From Rubrivivax sp. (GTDB lineage Bacteria > Pseudomonadota > Gammaproteobacteria > Burkholderiales > Burkholderiaceae), in contig JAEUOZ010000060.1 in the NCBI GenBank assembly GCA_016790225.1, forward strand, positions 103,442 to 167,441: DNA of 64,000 nt, read 5' to 3'. The notes under the pieces were generated by a model that saw only the letters and a program-made list of their open reading frames with translations, was not told where the DNA came from and made no database searches. Shown here one piece after another: positions 38,256 to 46,435 of the stretch. The first letter of the stretch is position 1. Each line of letters begins with the position of its first letter. The position numbers were made by a program, and so were the translations under genes.

Positions 38256-38417
38256 GAGGTGATCCTTGGGTGGAGCGTCAGGGCTCCGCAGTTGAACAAG
38301 GACCTCATCGTGCCGACGCCGAGGCTCGCCGTCCTTTCGCGGCCGTATCGTCAGGTAACGTTTCATGTCGGCGCGCCAGGCCGGCCGCCGTGCATCCGCA
38401 CCGCGGCAGGCCGCGCC

Positions 38418-40274
38418 TCAGCTCACCACTTGCGCCTCGTCGTCGTCCGCCTCTTCACCCAGGAAGCCGCCGCTCTGGTGCGCCCACAGGCGCGCGTAGA
38501 GCCCGCCCCGGGCCAGCAGCTGCGCGTGGCTGCCCTCTTCCACCACGCGGCCCTTGTCCATGACGATCAGCCTGTCCATGGCGGCGATGGTGCTCAGGCG
38601 GTGCGCGATCGCCACCACGGTCTTGCCCTCCATCAGGCGGTACAGGCTCTGCTGGATGGCGGCTTCGACTTCGGAATCCAGCGCACTGGTCGCTTCATCC
38701 AGCAGCAGGATGGGGGCGTCTTTGAGCATCACGCGTGCGATGGCCACGCGCTGGCGTTGCCCGCCGCTGAGCTTGACGCCGCGCTCGCCCACATGGGCGT
38801 CGTAGCCGCTGCGGCCCTTCAGATCGGCCAGCGTCTGGATGAAATCGTGCGCTTCGGCGCGCTGCGCCGCGCGGATCATCTGCTCGTCGCCGGCATCGGG
38901 CCGGCCGTAGACGATGTTGTCCCTGACGGAGCGGTGCAGCAGCGAGGTGTCCTGCGTGACCATGCCGATCTGCGCACGCAGCGAATCCTGCGTCACGCGC
39001 GAGATGTCCTGCCCGTCGATGAGGATGCGGCCCTTCTCCAGATCGTAGAAACGCAGCAGCAGGTTCACCACCGTGCTCTTGCCCGCGCCCGAACGGCCCA
39101 CCAGGCCGATCTTTTCGCCCGGCCGGATGTGCAGGTTCAGATCGTGGATCACCGGCTCGCGGCCGCCATAGCTGAACGTGAGGTGCTCGATGCGCACGTC
39201 GCCCTGCGTCACCTTCAGCGTGCCCGCGCCCGGCGCATCCAGCACCGTCTGCGGCCGCGAGAGCGTGGCGATGCCGTCCTGCACCGTGCCCACATGCTCG
39301 AAGAGCGAGGCCATCTCCCACATCACCCAGTGCGAGATGCCGTTCAGGCGCAGCGCCATGGCCGTGGCCGCCGCCAGCGCGCCCACGCCCACCTCGCCGC
39401 GCACCCACAGCCACAGGCACAGGCCGACCGTGCTGCTGATCAGCACGACCGACAGCGCCTGGTTGACGGTCTCGAAGCCGGTCACCAGCCGCATCTGCCG
39501 GTGCACCGAGCCGAGAAACTCGCTCATCGCGCTGCGCGCATAGCCGGCCTCGCGCTGGGAGTGCGAGAACAGCTTGACCGTGGCGATGTTGGTATAGGCA
39601 TCGGTGATGCGCCCGGTCATCAGCGAGCGCGCGTCCGCCTGCTCCTGGGCCACGCTGCCCAGGCGCGGCACGAAGTACCAGCAAGCGACGATGTACAGCA
39701 GCAGCCACAGCAGGAAGGGCGCCATCATGCGCGCATCGAACCCCCCCAACACCACAGACAAGGTGACGAAATAGATGACCACGTAGACCATCATCTCGGC
39801 CATCACCATCCAGGTGTCTCTCACGGCCAGCGCGCTCTGCATCACCTTGGTGGCGATGCGCCCGGCAAACTCGTCCTGGTAGAAGCTCATGCTCTGGCCG
39901 AGCATCAGGCGGTGGAAGTTCCAGCGCATGCGCATCGGCAGATTGCCTGCCAGCGACTGGTGCTTCACGGCCGATTGCAGCCAGGCCAGCGCGATGCTGC
40001 CCACCATCAGCAGCCCCAGCCAGCCCAGCGCGCCGCCGCGCTGTTCCCACAGCTGGGCAGGCGGCACTTCGGCCAGCCAGTCGACCACCCAGCCCATCAT
40101 CGCGAACAGCCCTCCTTCGAAGGCGCCGATGAGCACCGTCAGCAGCGTCATCGCCAGGATGTGGGGTCGCGTGCCTTCGGTGCAGGCCCACAGGAAGGGC
40201 ATCAGGCCCTGGGGCGGCGTGCGGGGCGGCGAATCCGGATACGGATCCACCAGACGTTCAAATGCAGTGAGCAT
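38418..40274 (-). CDS. ABC exporter, fused permease and ATPase
   Basis: A 618-residue half-transporter with an N-terminal membrane domain (about 40-340, six spans) and a C-terminal ATPase domain. The ATPase motifs are complete: Walker A VGRSGAGKSTVV, signature KLSGGQRQRVAIARVM, Walker B PILLLDEATSALDSE and the His loop AIAHRLSTI. It would dimerise to export a lipid, peptide or drug. The start MLTAFERLVDPYPD is preferred; a 49-codon extension has no membrane pattern. A TM segment within MLGQSMSFYQDEFAGRIATKV follows the intracellular loop. Substrate cannot be told. It is divergent from the GMC oxidoreductase gene. Confidence 0.93.
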   Translation of the reverse strand: MLTAFERLVDPYPDSPPRTPPQGLMPFLWACTEGTRPHILAMTLLTVLIGAFEGGLFAMMGWVVDWLAEVPPAQLWEQRGGALGWLGLLMVGSIALAWLQSAVKHQSLAGNLPMRMRWNFHRLMLGQSMSFYQDEFAGRIATKVMQSALAVRDTWMVMAEMMVYVVIYFVTLSVVLGGFDARMMAPFLLWLLLYIVACWYFVPRLGSVAQEQADARSLMTGRITDAYTNIATVKLFSHSQREAGYARSAMSEFLGSVHRQMRLVTGFETVNQALSVVLISSTVGLCLWLWVRGEVGVGALAAATAMALRLNGISHWVMWEMASLFEHVGTVQDGIATLSRPQTVLDAPGAGTLKVTQGDVRIEHLTFSYGGREPVIHDLNLHIRPGEKIGLVGRSGAGKSTVVNLLLRFYDLEKGRILIDGQDISRVTQDSLRAQIGMVTQDTSLLHRSVRDNIVYGRPDAGDEQMIRAAQRAEAHDFIQTLADLKGRSGYDAHVGERGVKLSGGQRQRVAIARVMLKDAPILLLDEATSALDSEVEAAIQQSLYRLMEGKTVVAIAHRLSTIAAMDRLIVMDKGRVVEEGSHAQLLARGGLYARLWAHQSGGFLGEEADDDEAQVVS

Positions 40275-40515
40275 GCAGGACCCTTGTGGGGGTGCGGGAA
40301 AGACCGGCGGTGTCGCGCGGCGGCGGGTGACGCCGGCTGCGCGGGTGCCCGGCCAGCAGCCGGCGACACAGGCGATCCATCGAGGGGTTGGGCTCGCAGT
40401 GTAGACAAGCTGGCGCGCCACCGGCCGGCGCCCGCGCCGCGCGGATCGGCACCGGCTGCGGCCCCGTAAGATCGGCCGACATCAGGCGCCCGCGCGAGCG
40501 CCGCAGGAGACAAGC

Positions 40516-42126
40516 ATGTTTGACTACCTCATCGTGGGCGGAGGCTCCGCCGGCTGCGTGCTGGCCGGGCGCCTGAGCGAGGATCCGCAGGCCAGCGTCT
40601 GCCTGCTGGAGGCCGGTGAGGCCGACAGCAGCGTGCTGATCCACTGCCCTGCCGGGCTGGCGCTGCTGGCCAACCCGCTTTGGCCCGGCTACCGCAAGCT
40701 CAACTGGTCCTTCGAGACGGTGCCGCAGCCGGGCCTGAACGGCCGCCGCGGCTACCAGCCGCGCGGCAGGACGCTGGGCGGTTCCAGCTCGATCAACGCG
40801 ATGATCTATGCCCGCGGCCATCGCAGCGACTATGAGCACTGGGCGGCGCAGGGCAACCCTGGCTGGGGCTGGGACGAGGTGCTGCCCTGGTTCAAGCGGG
40901 CCGAGCACAACGAGCGCGGCGCCGATGCCTTCCACGGCAGCGGCGGCCCGCTGAACGTCATGGATCTGCGCAGCCCCAATCGACATGCCCGCGCCTTCAT
41001 CGAGGCCGGCGTGCAGGCCGGCTATCCGGCCAATCCGGATTTCAATGGCGCGGAACTGGAAGGCGTGGGCTACTACCAGGTGACCCACCGCCAGGGCGAA
41101 CGCTTCAGCGCCGCCAAGGCCTACCTGACGCCCCACCTCAGCCGACCCAATCTCACCGTGATCACGCGCGCGCAGGCGGCCCGGGTCATCATAGAGGGCC
41201 GGCGCGCCACCGGGGTGGAGGCCATCGTGGCGGGCCGTCGGCAGATCTTCCAGGCGCGCCGCGAGGTGCTGCTGTCGGCCGGCGCGCTGCAGTCGCCGCA
41301 GCTGCTGATGCTCTCCGGCATCGGGCCGAGCGCGCACCTGCAGCAGCTGGGCGTGGAGCCGAAGGTCGATCTGCCGGGCGTCGGCCAGCATCTGCACGAC
41401 CACGTGGACGTGGTGCAGGTGGTGGATGCGCCGCACATCAAGGACCTGTTCGGCATCAGCCTGAGCGGCCTGCGCCAGGCGCTGGCCGGCGTGATGGAGT
41501 GGCGCGCCAGGCGCAGCGGCATGCTGACCACCAACTTCGCCGAATCGGGTGGCTTCATCCGCAGCCGCCCGCAGGAAACCGTGCCCGATCTGCAGCTGCA
41601 TTTCGTGATCGGCAAGCTGGTCGATCACGGTCGGCGCACCGTCTTCGGCCACGGGTATTCCTGTCATGTGTGCCTGCTGCAGCCGCGCAGCCGCGGCAGC
41701 CTGAAGCTGGCCAGCGCCGACCCGCTGGCCCCGCCGCGCATCGATCCGGCCTTCCTGGCCGATCATGAGGACGTGGACCGGCTGGTGCGCGGATTCAAGC
41801 TCATGCGCGGCGTGCTGAAGCAGCCGGCGCTGGCGGCGCTCGGTGGTCGCGAACTGCCCAACTCAGCCGACGCCGTGAGCGACGAGCAGATCGAGCAGTT
41901 CATCCGCAACCACGCCGACACCATCTACCACCCGGTGGGCAGCTGCCGCATGGGGCCGGGACCGGACGATGTGGTGGACGCCCAGCTGCGCGTGCATGGC
42001 GTTCAGGGCCTGCGCGTGGTGGATGCCTCGATCATGCCGCGCATCGTCAGCGGCAATACGAATGCGCCCACCATCATGATTGCCGAGAAGGCGGCGCACC
42101 TGATCGCGCAGGCGGCCAGGGGCTGA
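40516..42126 (+). CDS. GMC-family FAD oxidoreductase (choline dehydrogenase-like)
   Basis: A 536-residue flavoenzyme. The N-terminal ADP-binding motif is YLIVGGGSAGCVLAGRL. GMC signature 1 is around RTLGGSSSINAMIYARGH, and signature 2 around AGALQSPQLLMLSGIG. The active-site His pair region is at the end: YHPVGSCRMGPG and VSGNTNAPTIMIAEKAAHLI, giving His and Asn in the usual positions. Such enzymes oxidise alcohols such as choline or long-chain alcohols. The ATG follows AGGAGACAAGC. It stands alone, divergent from the ABC exporter. The exact substrate cannot be assigned. Confidence 0.92.
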   Translation: MFDYLIVGGGSAGCVLAGRLSEDPQASVCLLEAGEADSSVLIHCPAGLALLANPLWPGYRKLNWSFETVPQPGLNGRRGYQPRGRTLGGSSSINAMIYARGHRSDYEHWAAQGNPGWGWDEVLPWFKRAEHNERGADAFHGSGGPLNVMDLRSPNRHARAFIEAGVQAGYPANPDFNGAELEGVGYYQVTHRQGERFSAAKAYLTPHLSRPNLTVITRAQAARVIIEGRRATGVEAIVAGRRQIFQARREVLLSAGALQSPQLLMLSGIGPSAHLQQLGVEPKVDLPGVGQHLHDHVDVVQVVDAPHIKDLFGISLSGLRQALAGVMEWRARRSGMLTTNFAESGGFIRSRPQETVPDLQLHFVIGKLVDHGRRTVFGHGYSCHVCLLQPRSRGSLKLASADPLAPPRIDPAFLADHEDVDRLVRGFKLMRGVLKQPALAALGGRELPNSADAVSDEQIEQFIRNHADTIYHPVGSCRMGPGPDDVVDAQLRVHGVQGLRVVDASIMPRIVSGNTNAPTIMIAEKAAHLIAQAARG

Positions 42127-42449
42127 GGGCGGGCGCGTTGCTGCCCAGAAGGACAAACCCCCTCGGACCCCGAAGGGCCGAGGGGGTGGGTGGACACGCC
42201 ACCGATGGGGCTCAGGAGAGAATCAGTCCCGGGCTCCTGACGCGCAGAGACTGCGCCGTCATCAAGGTGCCTGCATCGCAGGCAAGGCAACCTTACTCCT
42301 GGCGCCCCGGGCTGGCAAGGGCCGGACACCTCTGCTCACATTTGTACGGATCGAGCGCGGGCTCTCTTCACGATCGCGTCAAGATCACGTTCAGGGTCAC
42401 GATCAGGGCCACGCTCTCGCCCCGGGGCCGCAGAACCTGCAGGCGCGCT
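42127..42449. other. Intergenic region with hairpin after GMC gene
   Basis: The 323 bases between two convergent genes hold a 9-bp stem (CCCCCTCGG/CCGAGGGGG, 42158-42186) that may terminate the GMC transcript although no T-tract follows. The remainder shows no gene or repeat that I could support. Confidence 0.4.
42158..42186 (+). terminator. GC-rich hairpin, possible terminator
   Basis: The 9-bp perfect stem with an 11-base loop lies 32 bases after the GMC stop codon. Absence of a T-tract makes intrinsic termination uncertain. Confidence 0.45.
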
Positions 42450-43490
42450 TCAGCGGCGTCCGGCCGTGGCGGGTTCCTTCGTCGCCAGCGCGACCGCCTG
42501 GTGCAGCGCCGCCCGCAGCGTGGCATCGGCGCCTTCGGGTGCCACGGGCAGCTGCGCCCAGGGCAGCCGGTTGGCCGCGACGCCGCGCACGGGCATCGCC
42601 TGGCCGCCCCCGAGCGCCAGCCACGATGCCTGCTGCGCTTCGGCGCGTGACGCCAGCTCTTCGCGCAGACGCACTTCGCTCAGCAGCAACAGGGACAGGG
42701 CGTCCTTGGCCGGCTTCTGCGCACGAAAGTCGCGCAGCGAATCCTGCACCGCCCGATTCAGCAGGGCCTCGGTCGCGGGCTGGATGCCGGACGTCGGCCC
42801 GGGCGAGATCTCCGCGCGGCGGCTCTCGGGCGCGGGCCGCCAGCCCATCAGCGAGGCCGCCAGGGCGATGGCCAGCAAGCCCAGAGCCACCCAGAGCGTC
42901 TTGGAGCCGCCACCGCCATCGACGCCCGCCCGCGACACACGTGGCATCAGGCCGGGCTTCAAGCCCGGACCCGCGGAGAGCGGAGACAAAGGCTGGGCGG
43001 CGGTGTCGCCGGGCAATTCACCCAGCAGCCGCCGAACCTGGGCCCCTGCCGCCACCAGGGATTCGAACTTCACGGGCTTGGGCACCCAGACCGTGTCCGG
43101 CCAGCCTGGATCGCGCGTGGCCAGGGCCAGACCGGGCCGCCGGAACTGCTGCTGGTAGGCGCGCAACTGAAGGCGCGACGCCGGATCATCCAGATCGGCA
43201 ATCATGACCTGGGCCCCACAGGCCTCGCGCAGCACGAACAAGCCACGCCCAGGACCATTCACGAAGGCTTGCAGCAGTGCTTGCTGGCGAGGGCCGCGCA
43301 CGGCCAGGGTGATCGACAGCCTGCGATCGGCGCCGCTGGCCGCGCACCCGCAGGCGCTGCCAACCGCCACCGCAGCCGACGGCAGTGCGCCGACCGCAAG
43401 GCTGCCCCGGCGGGCCGTGGCCAGCGGGGGCTGCGCTCTGGAAACTCCGTGCGGCACAGGAACCGCGCGAACATCGCTACCGATCGTCAC
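42450..43490 (-). CDS. Membrane protein with degenerate receiver-like N-terminal domain
   Basis: A 346-residue protein starting with GTG, with weak ribosome site, so its true start is uncertain. About residues 57-160 resemble a response-regulator receiver: an acidic turn (VMIADLDDP), then LALATRDPGWPDTVWVPKPV, whose K-P-V after a strand recalls the receiver lysine-proline. The strict phosphoacceptor context is poorly conserved. A membrane span follows near 196-215 (TLWVALGLLAIALAASLMGW), then a helical C-terminal part with ELASRAEAQQASWLALGG. It resembles no family I recognise. It lies downstream of the rhodanese-like gene, 115 bases away, and may be cotranscribed. Confidence 0.5.
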   Translation of the reverse strand: MTIGSDVRAVPVPHGVSRAQPPLATARRGSLAVGALPSAAVAVGSACGCAASGADRRLSITLAVRGPRQQALLQAFVNGPGRGLFVLREACGAQVMIADLDDPASRLQLRAYQQQFRRPGLALATRDPGWPDTVWVPKPVKFESLVAAGAQVRRLLGELPGDTAAQPLSPLSAGPGLKPGLMPRVSRAGVDGGGGSKTLWVALGLLAIALAASLMGWRPAPESRRAEISPGPTSGIQPATEALLNRAVQDSLRDFRAQKPAKDALSLLLLSEVRLREELASRAEAQQASWLALGGGQAMPVRGVAANRLPWAQLPVAPEGADATLRAALHQAVALATKEPATAGRR

Positions 43491-43605
43491 TGAGGGTCGG
43501 CCGGCATGTCATGCATGCGGGCCTGTCACGGATTGTAGGAGCGCTTGTCGAACTGAAACCGCCTGTTGACCGAAAAGCGAGCTGGGCTGGCGACAGATCA
43601 AACCT

Positions 43606-44262
43606 TCATGTCCCGCGGCCCGGCACGACGGTCGTCAAGCCCAGCATCCGCCAGGCCTGCAGGCCACCGCGATAGAAGCGCATCCGGGTGGGTGGATAGC
43701 CCAGGGCGCGCAGCGCGAGCACGGCCTGCACCGCTTCATCGCTCCAGGGGCCGCTGGCAAAGAGCGTCAGCGTGCGCGCCTGGGAAAAGTCCCAGATCGA
43801 GCCGGTACGGCTGGCGCCGAGCGCGAGCAGGATGCGATCGATATGCGGGTTGTCGGCACGCATCACCGAATGGGGAACGTTCAGGGCGGCGGGCACCGTT
43901 TCCAGGCGATAGAGCTCGGGCAGGCGGACATCCAGCAGCAGGCCCGTTCCGGCCTGCACGTCCCGCGCGAGAAAGTCCAGCAGTTCAAGCTCGCCAACGG
44001 TCTCGACACCGGGCGCGGCGAGCATGGGCTGGATGCAGGCGGGCGGGCAAGGCCGCGAGGTGCGCGCATCGTCGTCCAGCAGGCGGTTGTGCACATCCTG
44101 GATGCGCTGGATGCGCACCTTGCGCCCTTCGTGGACCACGTCGACATGCGGCCGGCCGGGAGAGATCTGCACTCTCGGCTCCAGGGCCTGCGCAGGCCCG
44201 CACAGGCCGAGCATGATGACCAGCAGGCCGCCGAGCGACCCGGATCGAACCCAACGTTTCAT
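43606..44262 (-). CDS. Exported rhodanese-like protein lacking the catalytic cysteine
   Basis: A 218-residue periplasmic protein. The signal peptide (GGLLVIMLGLCGPAQALE) ends near residue 26. The first part binds no recognised ligand. A rhodanese fold follows: LLLDVRLPELYRLETVPAALN is the conserved early strand, NVPHSVM follows, and the active-site loop reads TLTLFASGPWSDEAVQAVLA. In an active rhodanese this loop begins with cysteine (C-x-x-G-x-R); here the position is alanine and the basic residue is absent, so sulfurtransferase activity is unlikely. The final FYRGGLQAWRMLG is the conserved G-G-x-x-A-W end. Two cysteines (PCPPAC) are near residue 75. The start is at the signal peptide. Confidence 0.75.
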   Translation of the reverse strand: MKRWVRSGSLGGLLVIMLGLCGPAQALEPRVQISPGRPHVDVVHEGRKVRIQRIQDVHNRLLDDDARTSRPCPPACIQPMLAAPGVETVGELELLDFLARDVQAGTGLLLDVRLPELYRLETVPAALNVPHSVMRADNPHIDRILLALGASRTGSIWDFSQARTLTLFASGPWSDEAVQAVLALRALGYPPTRMRFYRGGLQAWRMLGLTTVVPGRGT

Positions 44263-44489
44263 TTGATGATCTTTGATGTCGAGGCCACTGCACGACCGGC
44301 CTGCAGCGGCAGGACCGGCTGCTCGCGCGGCCAGCCACAACCCGCGCTGGCCCAGCCAGCCGCAGACCTGAGCGCCGCGGCACGACGATGACAGGGAGAA
44401 CGGCCTGCGTGAATTCACCCTTTGGAGGGTATCGGTTCCCGATCCACAGCCGCTTACACCCGGGCGACGCAGGGACACAGAATCCTGGG

Positions 44490-45191
44490 ATGCTGGATCG
44501 TCTGACCCTCGCCGTCCGCGGCCCGTGCGCATGCGCCGCGCTGGCGCTGGCAGCTTGCGGCCCTGCCGGGCGCGAAGAGCCGCCACGTGCCGCTGCGCCC
44601 GGCGCAGCACCCGCCGCGCCGGCAGACCGCATGGCCACCGAGCTGCAGAAGGCCGACGAGCGCGCCATGCTCTGCAGCAGCCGGGGCGCCGTGGCAAGCG
44701 GGCTGCGCGCCGAGTACTTTGCCGACGCGGGTCTTGCGGGCACGCCCGGCCTGGTGCGGCAGGAAGGCCCGATCGAGCACGAATGGCCGGCGCGTGCCGA
44801 CAGCCCCGCTGCGGGTGGCTGGAAAGGCGTCCGCTGGAGCGGCTGGGTCAAGCCCGCGATCAGCGGCGCCTACGCCTTCCATGTCGAGCCCGGGCCGGCG
44901 CTGATCAAGGTGAGCGGGCAGCTGCTGCTGGACGGCGCGCCCGTGCCCGGAGAACCTGCGCGCACCGTGCAGCTCTCGGCCGGGCGCTTTCATCCGATCA
45001 CCGTCGAACTGCGGCAGCCGGCCGCTGCCCCAGCCAGTGAATCCGGCGCCTCTGCGCCCTTGCTGCGGCTGAGCTGGACGGCGCCGCATGGCGCGCGCTT
45101 CCTGGTGCCCAAGGCCGCCTTGTTTCCGCCATCCGATACCGTGGCAGCGCCAGCGCGCGAGGCGAAGGCAGACAGTCCCGCGCGACCCTGA
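44490..45191 (+). CDS. PA14-domain lipoprotein
   Basis: A 233-residue lipoprotein with signal segment LAVRGPCACAALALAACG and lipobox Cys24, followed by an Ala/Pro linker. A PA14-like beta-sandwich covers residues 75-220: GLRAEYFADAGLAGTPG, then VRWSGWVKPAISGAYAFHVE, IKVSGQLLLDGAPV, LSAGRFHPITVELRQP and LRLSWTAPHGARFLVPKAAL, in the normal PA14 order. PA14 domains bind carbohydrate. The ATG giving MLDRLTLAVRG begins the signal peptide; a start 34 codons earlier has no signal. It diverges from the rhodanese-like gene by 227 bases. A ten-base tandem repeat follows the stop codon. Confidence 0.78.
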   Translation: MLDRLTLAVRGPCACAALALAACGPAGREEPPRAAAPGAAPAAPADRMATELQKADERAMLCSSRGAVASGLRAEYFADAGLAGTPGLVRQEGPIEHEWPARADSPAAGGWKGVRWSGWVKPAISGAYAFHVEPGPALIKVSGQLLLDGAPVPGEPARTVQLSAGRFHPITVELRQPAAAPASESGASAPLLRLSWTAPHGARFLVPKAALFPPSDTVAAPAREAKADSPARP

Positions 45192-45230
45192 AACGGCGAA
45201 GGGATGGACAGCGGGTGTTGACGCGCTCTA

Positions 45231-45280
45231 CGCGTCGGAGTGCGTCGGAGTGCGTCGGAGTGCGTCGGAGTGCTTCGGAG
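45231..45280. repeat. Five tandem copies of a 10-bp repeat
   Basis: The unit TGCGTCGGAG recurs from 45231 to 45280: three perfect copies flanked by CGCGTCGGAG and TGCTTCGGAG. It lies in the convergent gap between the PA14 lipoprotein and polysaccharide deacetylase genes. Copy number may vary between strains. Confidence 0.85.
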
Positions 45281-45316
45281 TGCGGCGCACTGCGGCGGAA
45301 AACGCCGGCCTGAGGT

Positions 45317-46066
45317 TCAGGGCTGTTCGAGCGCCTGCTGCAGGGCCTGCCTGACGGTCAGCACCTGCACACCCGCCTGGCGCGCAGCGCTCAGCGCATG
45401 CTCCAGCAACTGCGGCGTGCAGCCATATTCGGTGGGCTGGTCCTCGATGCCGTGCGTGAAGAAGATCAGCCAGCCACACTGGCGCGCCGCATCCTCGAGC
45501 AGGGCCGTCACGGCCGCCGGCGTGAGCACACCTTCGTAGAGGCGGCAGGACTTCAGCAGGTTCAGGTCGGTCTCGCCGACGTTCAGGCCATCGGTGACCC
45601 CGCGACAGCTGGTGTAGCGACGCGCGACCCAGCCCTTGACACCCGGGCTGACACAGCCGAACGGATACGCAAAGTTCAGGTCCTGCGCCGAGACGCCCAG
45701 CTGCTGCAGAAACTGCAGGTTGCGCTCCACGTCCGACTGCAGCTGCTGGCGGCTGAGCGACTGGTAGTCGACATGCTGGAATCCATGACAGCCCAGCTCA
45801 TGGCCTGCGGCATGCAAGGCGCGCAACTCGTCCAGCGAGTGCATGAGTTCGGGCGTTCGCTGATCGGTCAGGCCGCCGCAGACATAGAAGGTACCGCGCG
45901 CGCCGTGCTGCTCAAGAAGACGCCTGCCCTGCGTGCAGGCCGTGTGCGGTGCGTCATCGAAGGTGAAGCTGACCATGGGCTGCGGGTTGCGCAAGCGCAC
46001 CATGCGCCGCGCAAGGCTTCGGGACAATCGGCGCTCGATCTTGCCCCAGGGCCCGTTGGAAATCAT
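45317..46066 (-). CDS. NodB-type polysaccharide deacetylase
   Basis: A 249-residue carbohydrate esterase of family 4. Motif 1 is VSFTFDDAPHT (metal-binding Asp pair), motif 2 is ELGCHGFQHVDYQ (H-x3-H reading), and a conserved FAYPFGCVSPGV segment is motif 3. The late motif IFFTHGIEDQPTEYGCTP supplies the catalytic histidine region. There is no evident signal peptide; a basic, amphipathic N-terminus (KIERRLSRSLARRMVRL) may contact the membrane. It is the last gene of the SGNH-carbamoyltransferase operon, only 12 bases after the small gene. It probably removes N-acetyl groups from a glycan built by that operon or nearby enzymes. Confidence 0.88.
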   Translation of the reverse strand: MISNGPWGKIERRLSRSLARRMVRLRNPQPMVSFTFDDAPHTACTQGRRLLEQHGARGTFYVCGGLTDQRTPELMHSLDELRALHAAGHELGCHGFQHVDYQSLSRQQLQSDVERNLQFLQQLGVSAQDLNFAYPFGCVSPGVKGWVARRYTSCRGVTDGLNVGETDLNLLKSCRLYEGVLTPAAVTALLEDAARQCGWLIFFTHGIEDQPTEYGCTPQLLEHALSAARQAGVQVLTVRQALQQALEQP

Positions 46067-46078
46067 CGGATCGGCGGA

Positions 46079-46435
46079 TCAGTACATCGCGTAGACGAAC
46101 TGCGAGACGTCGCTGCTCTGCGTCTGACCCTGGCGCAGCTCGCCGGCCAGGCGCGCCACGGCGGGCGCCAGCGGCGCGAGCGGGTGGCCTGCGGCCTGGC
46201 TCCAGACAGCCTTCATCTCGGCCTCCGCGCGCTCGGGCGAGGTGAGGCCACCGCGCTCGAAGTCCTCGCGCGACATGCTGCGCTGCGTGCGCTTGACAAA
46301 GTAGCTGGCCGCGCCGGGCTGCGGGCCTGGATCCAGCAGCTTCACGCGGTCGGCCTTCAGACGCTCGGCCAGCGGCATCATCTGCTCGGTGAAGAAGCGC
46401 GCGATCTCGCGCTGCGCCTTGGCCTGGTCAGTCAT
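46079..46435 (-). CDS. Small conserved-type protein linked to carbamoyltransferase
   Basis: A 118-residue cytoplasmic protein with high Ala, Glu, Arg and Gln content and no membrane segment. The start MTDQAKAQREIARFFTEQMM overlaps the carbamoyltransferase stop by eight bases. Motifs include RVKLLDPGPQPGAASYFVKR and RTQRSMSREDFERGGL. I recognise no domain. The overlap suggests it is translated from the same mRNA and works with the NodU-type enzyme, perhaps as a partner; an independent role cannot be excluded. Length is normal for such accessory proteins. Confidence 0.6.
   Translation of the reverse strand: MTDQAKAQREIARFFTEQMMPLAERLKADRVKLLDPGPQPGAASYFVKRTQRSMSREDFERGGLTSPERAEAEMKAVWSQAAGHPLAPLAPAVARLAGELRQGQTQSSDVSQFVYAMY

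Noticed and set aside
38418..40469. Long plus-strand frames opposite the ABC exporter and the regulator
   Set aside because: They are His/Arg/Gln-rich antisense shadows, a typical effect of high GC content.
45231..45280. CRISPR array
   Set aside because: Units are 10 bases with no spacers; it is a simple tandem repeat.
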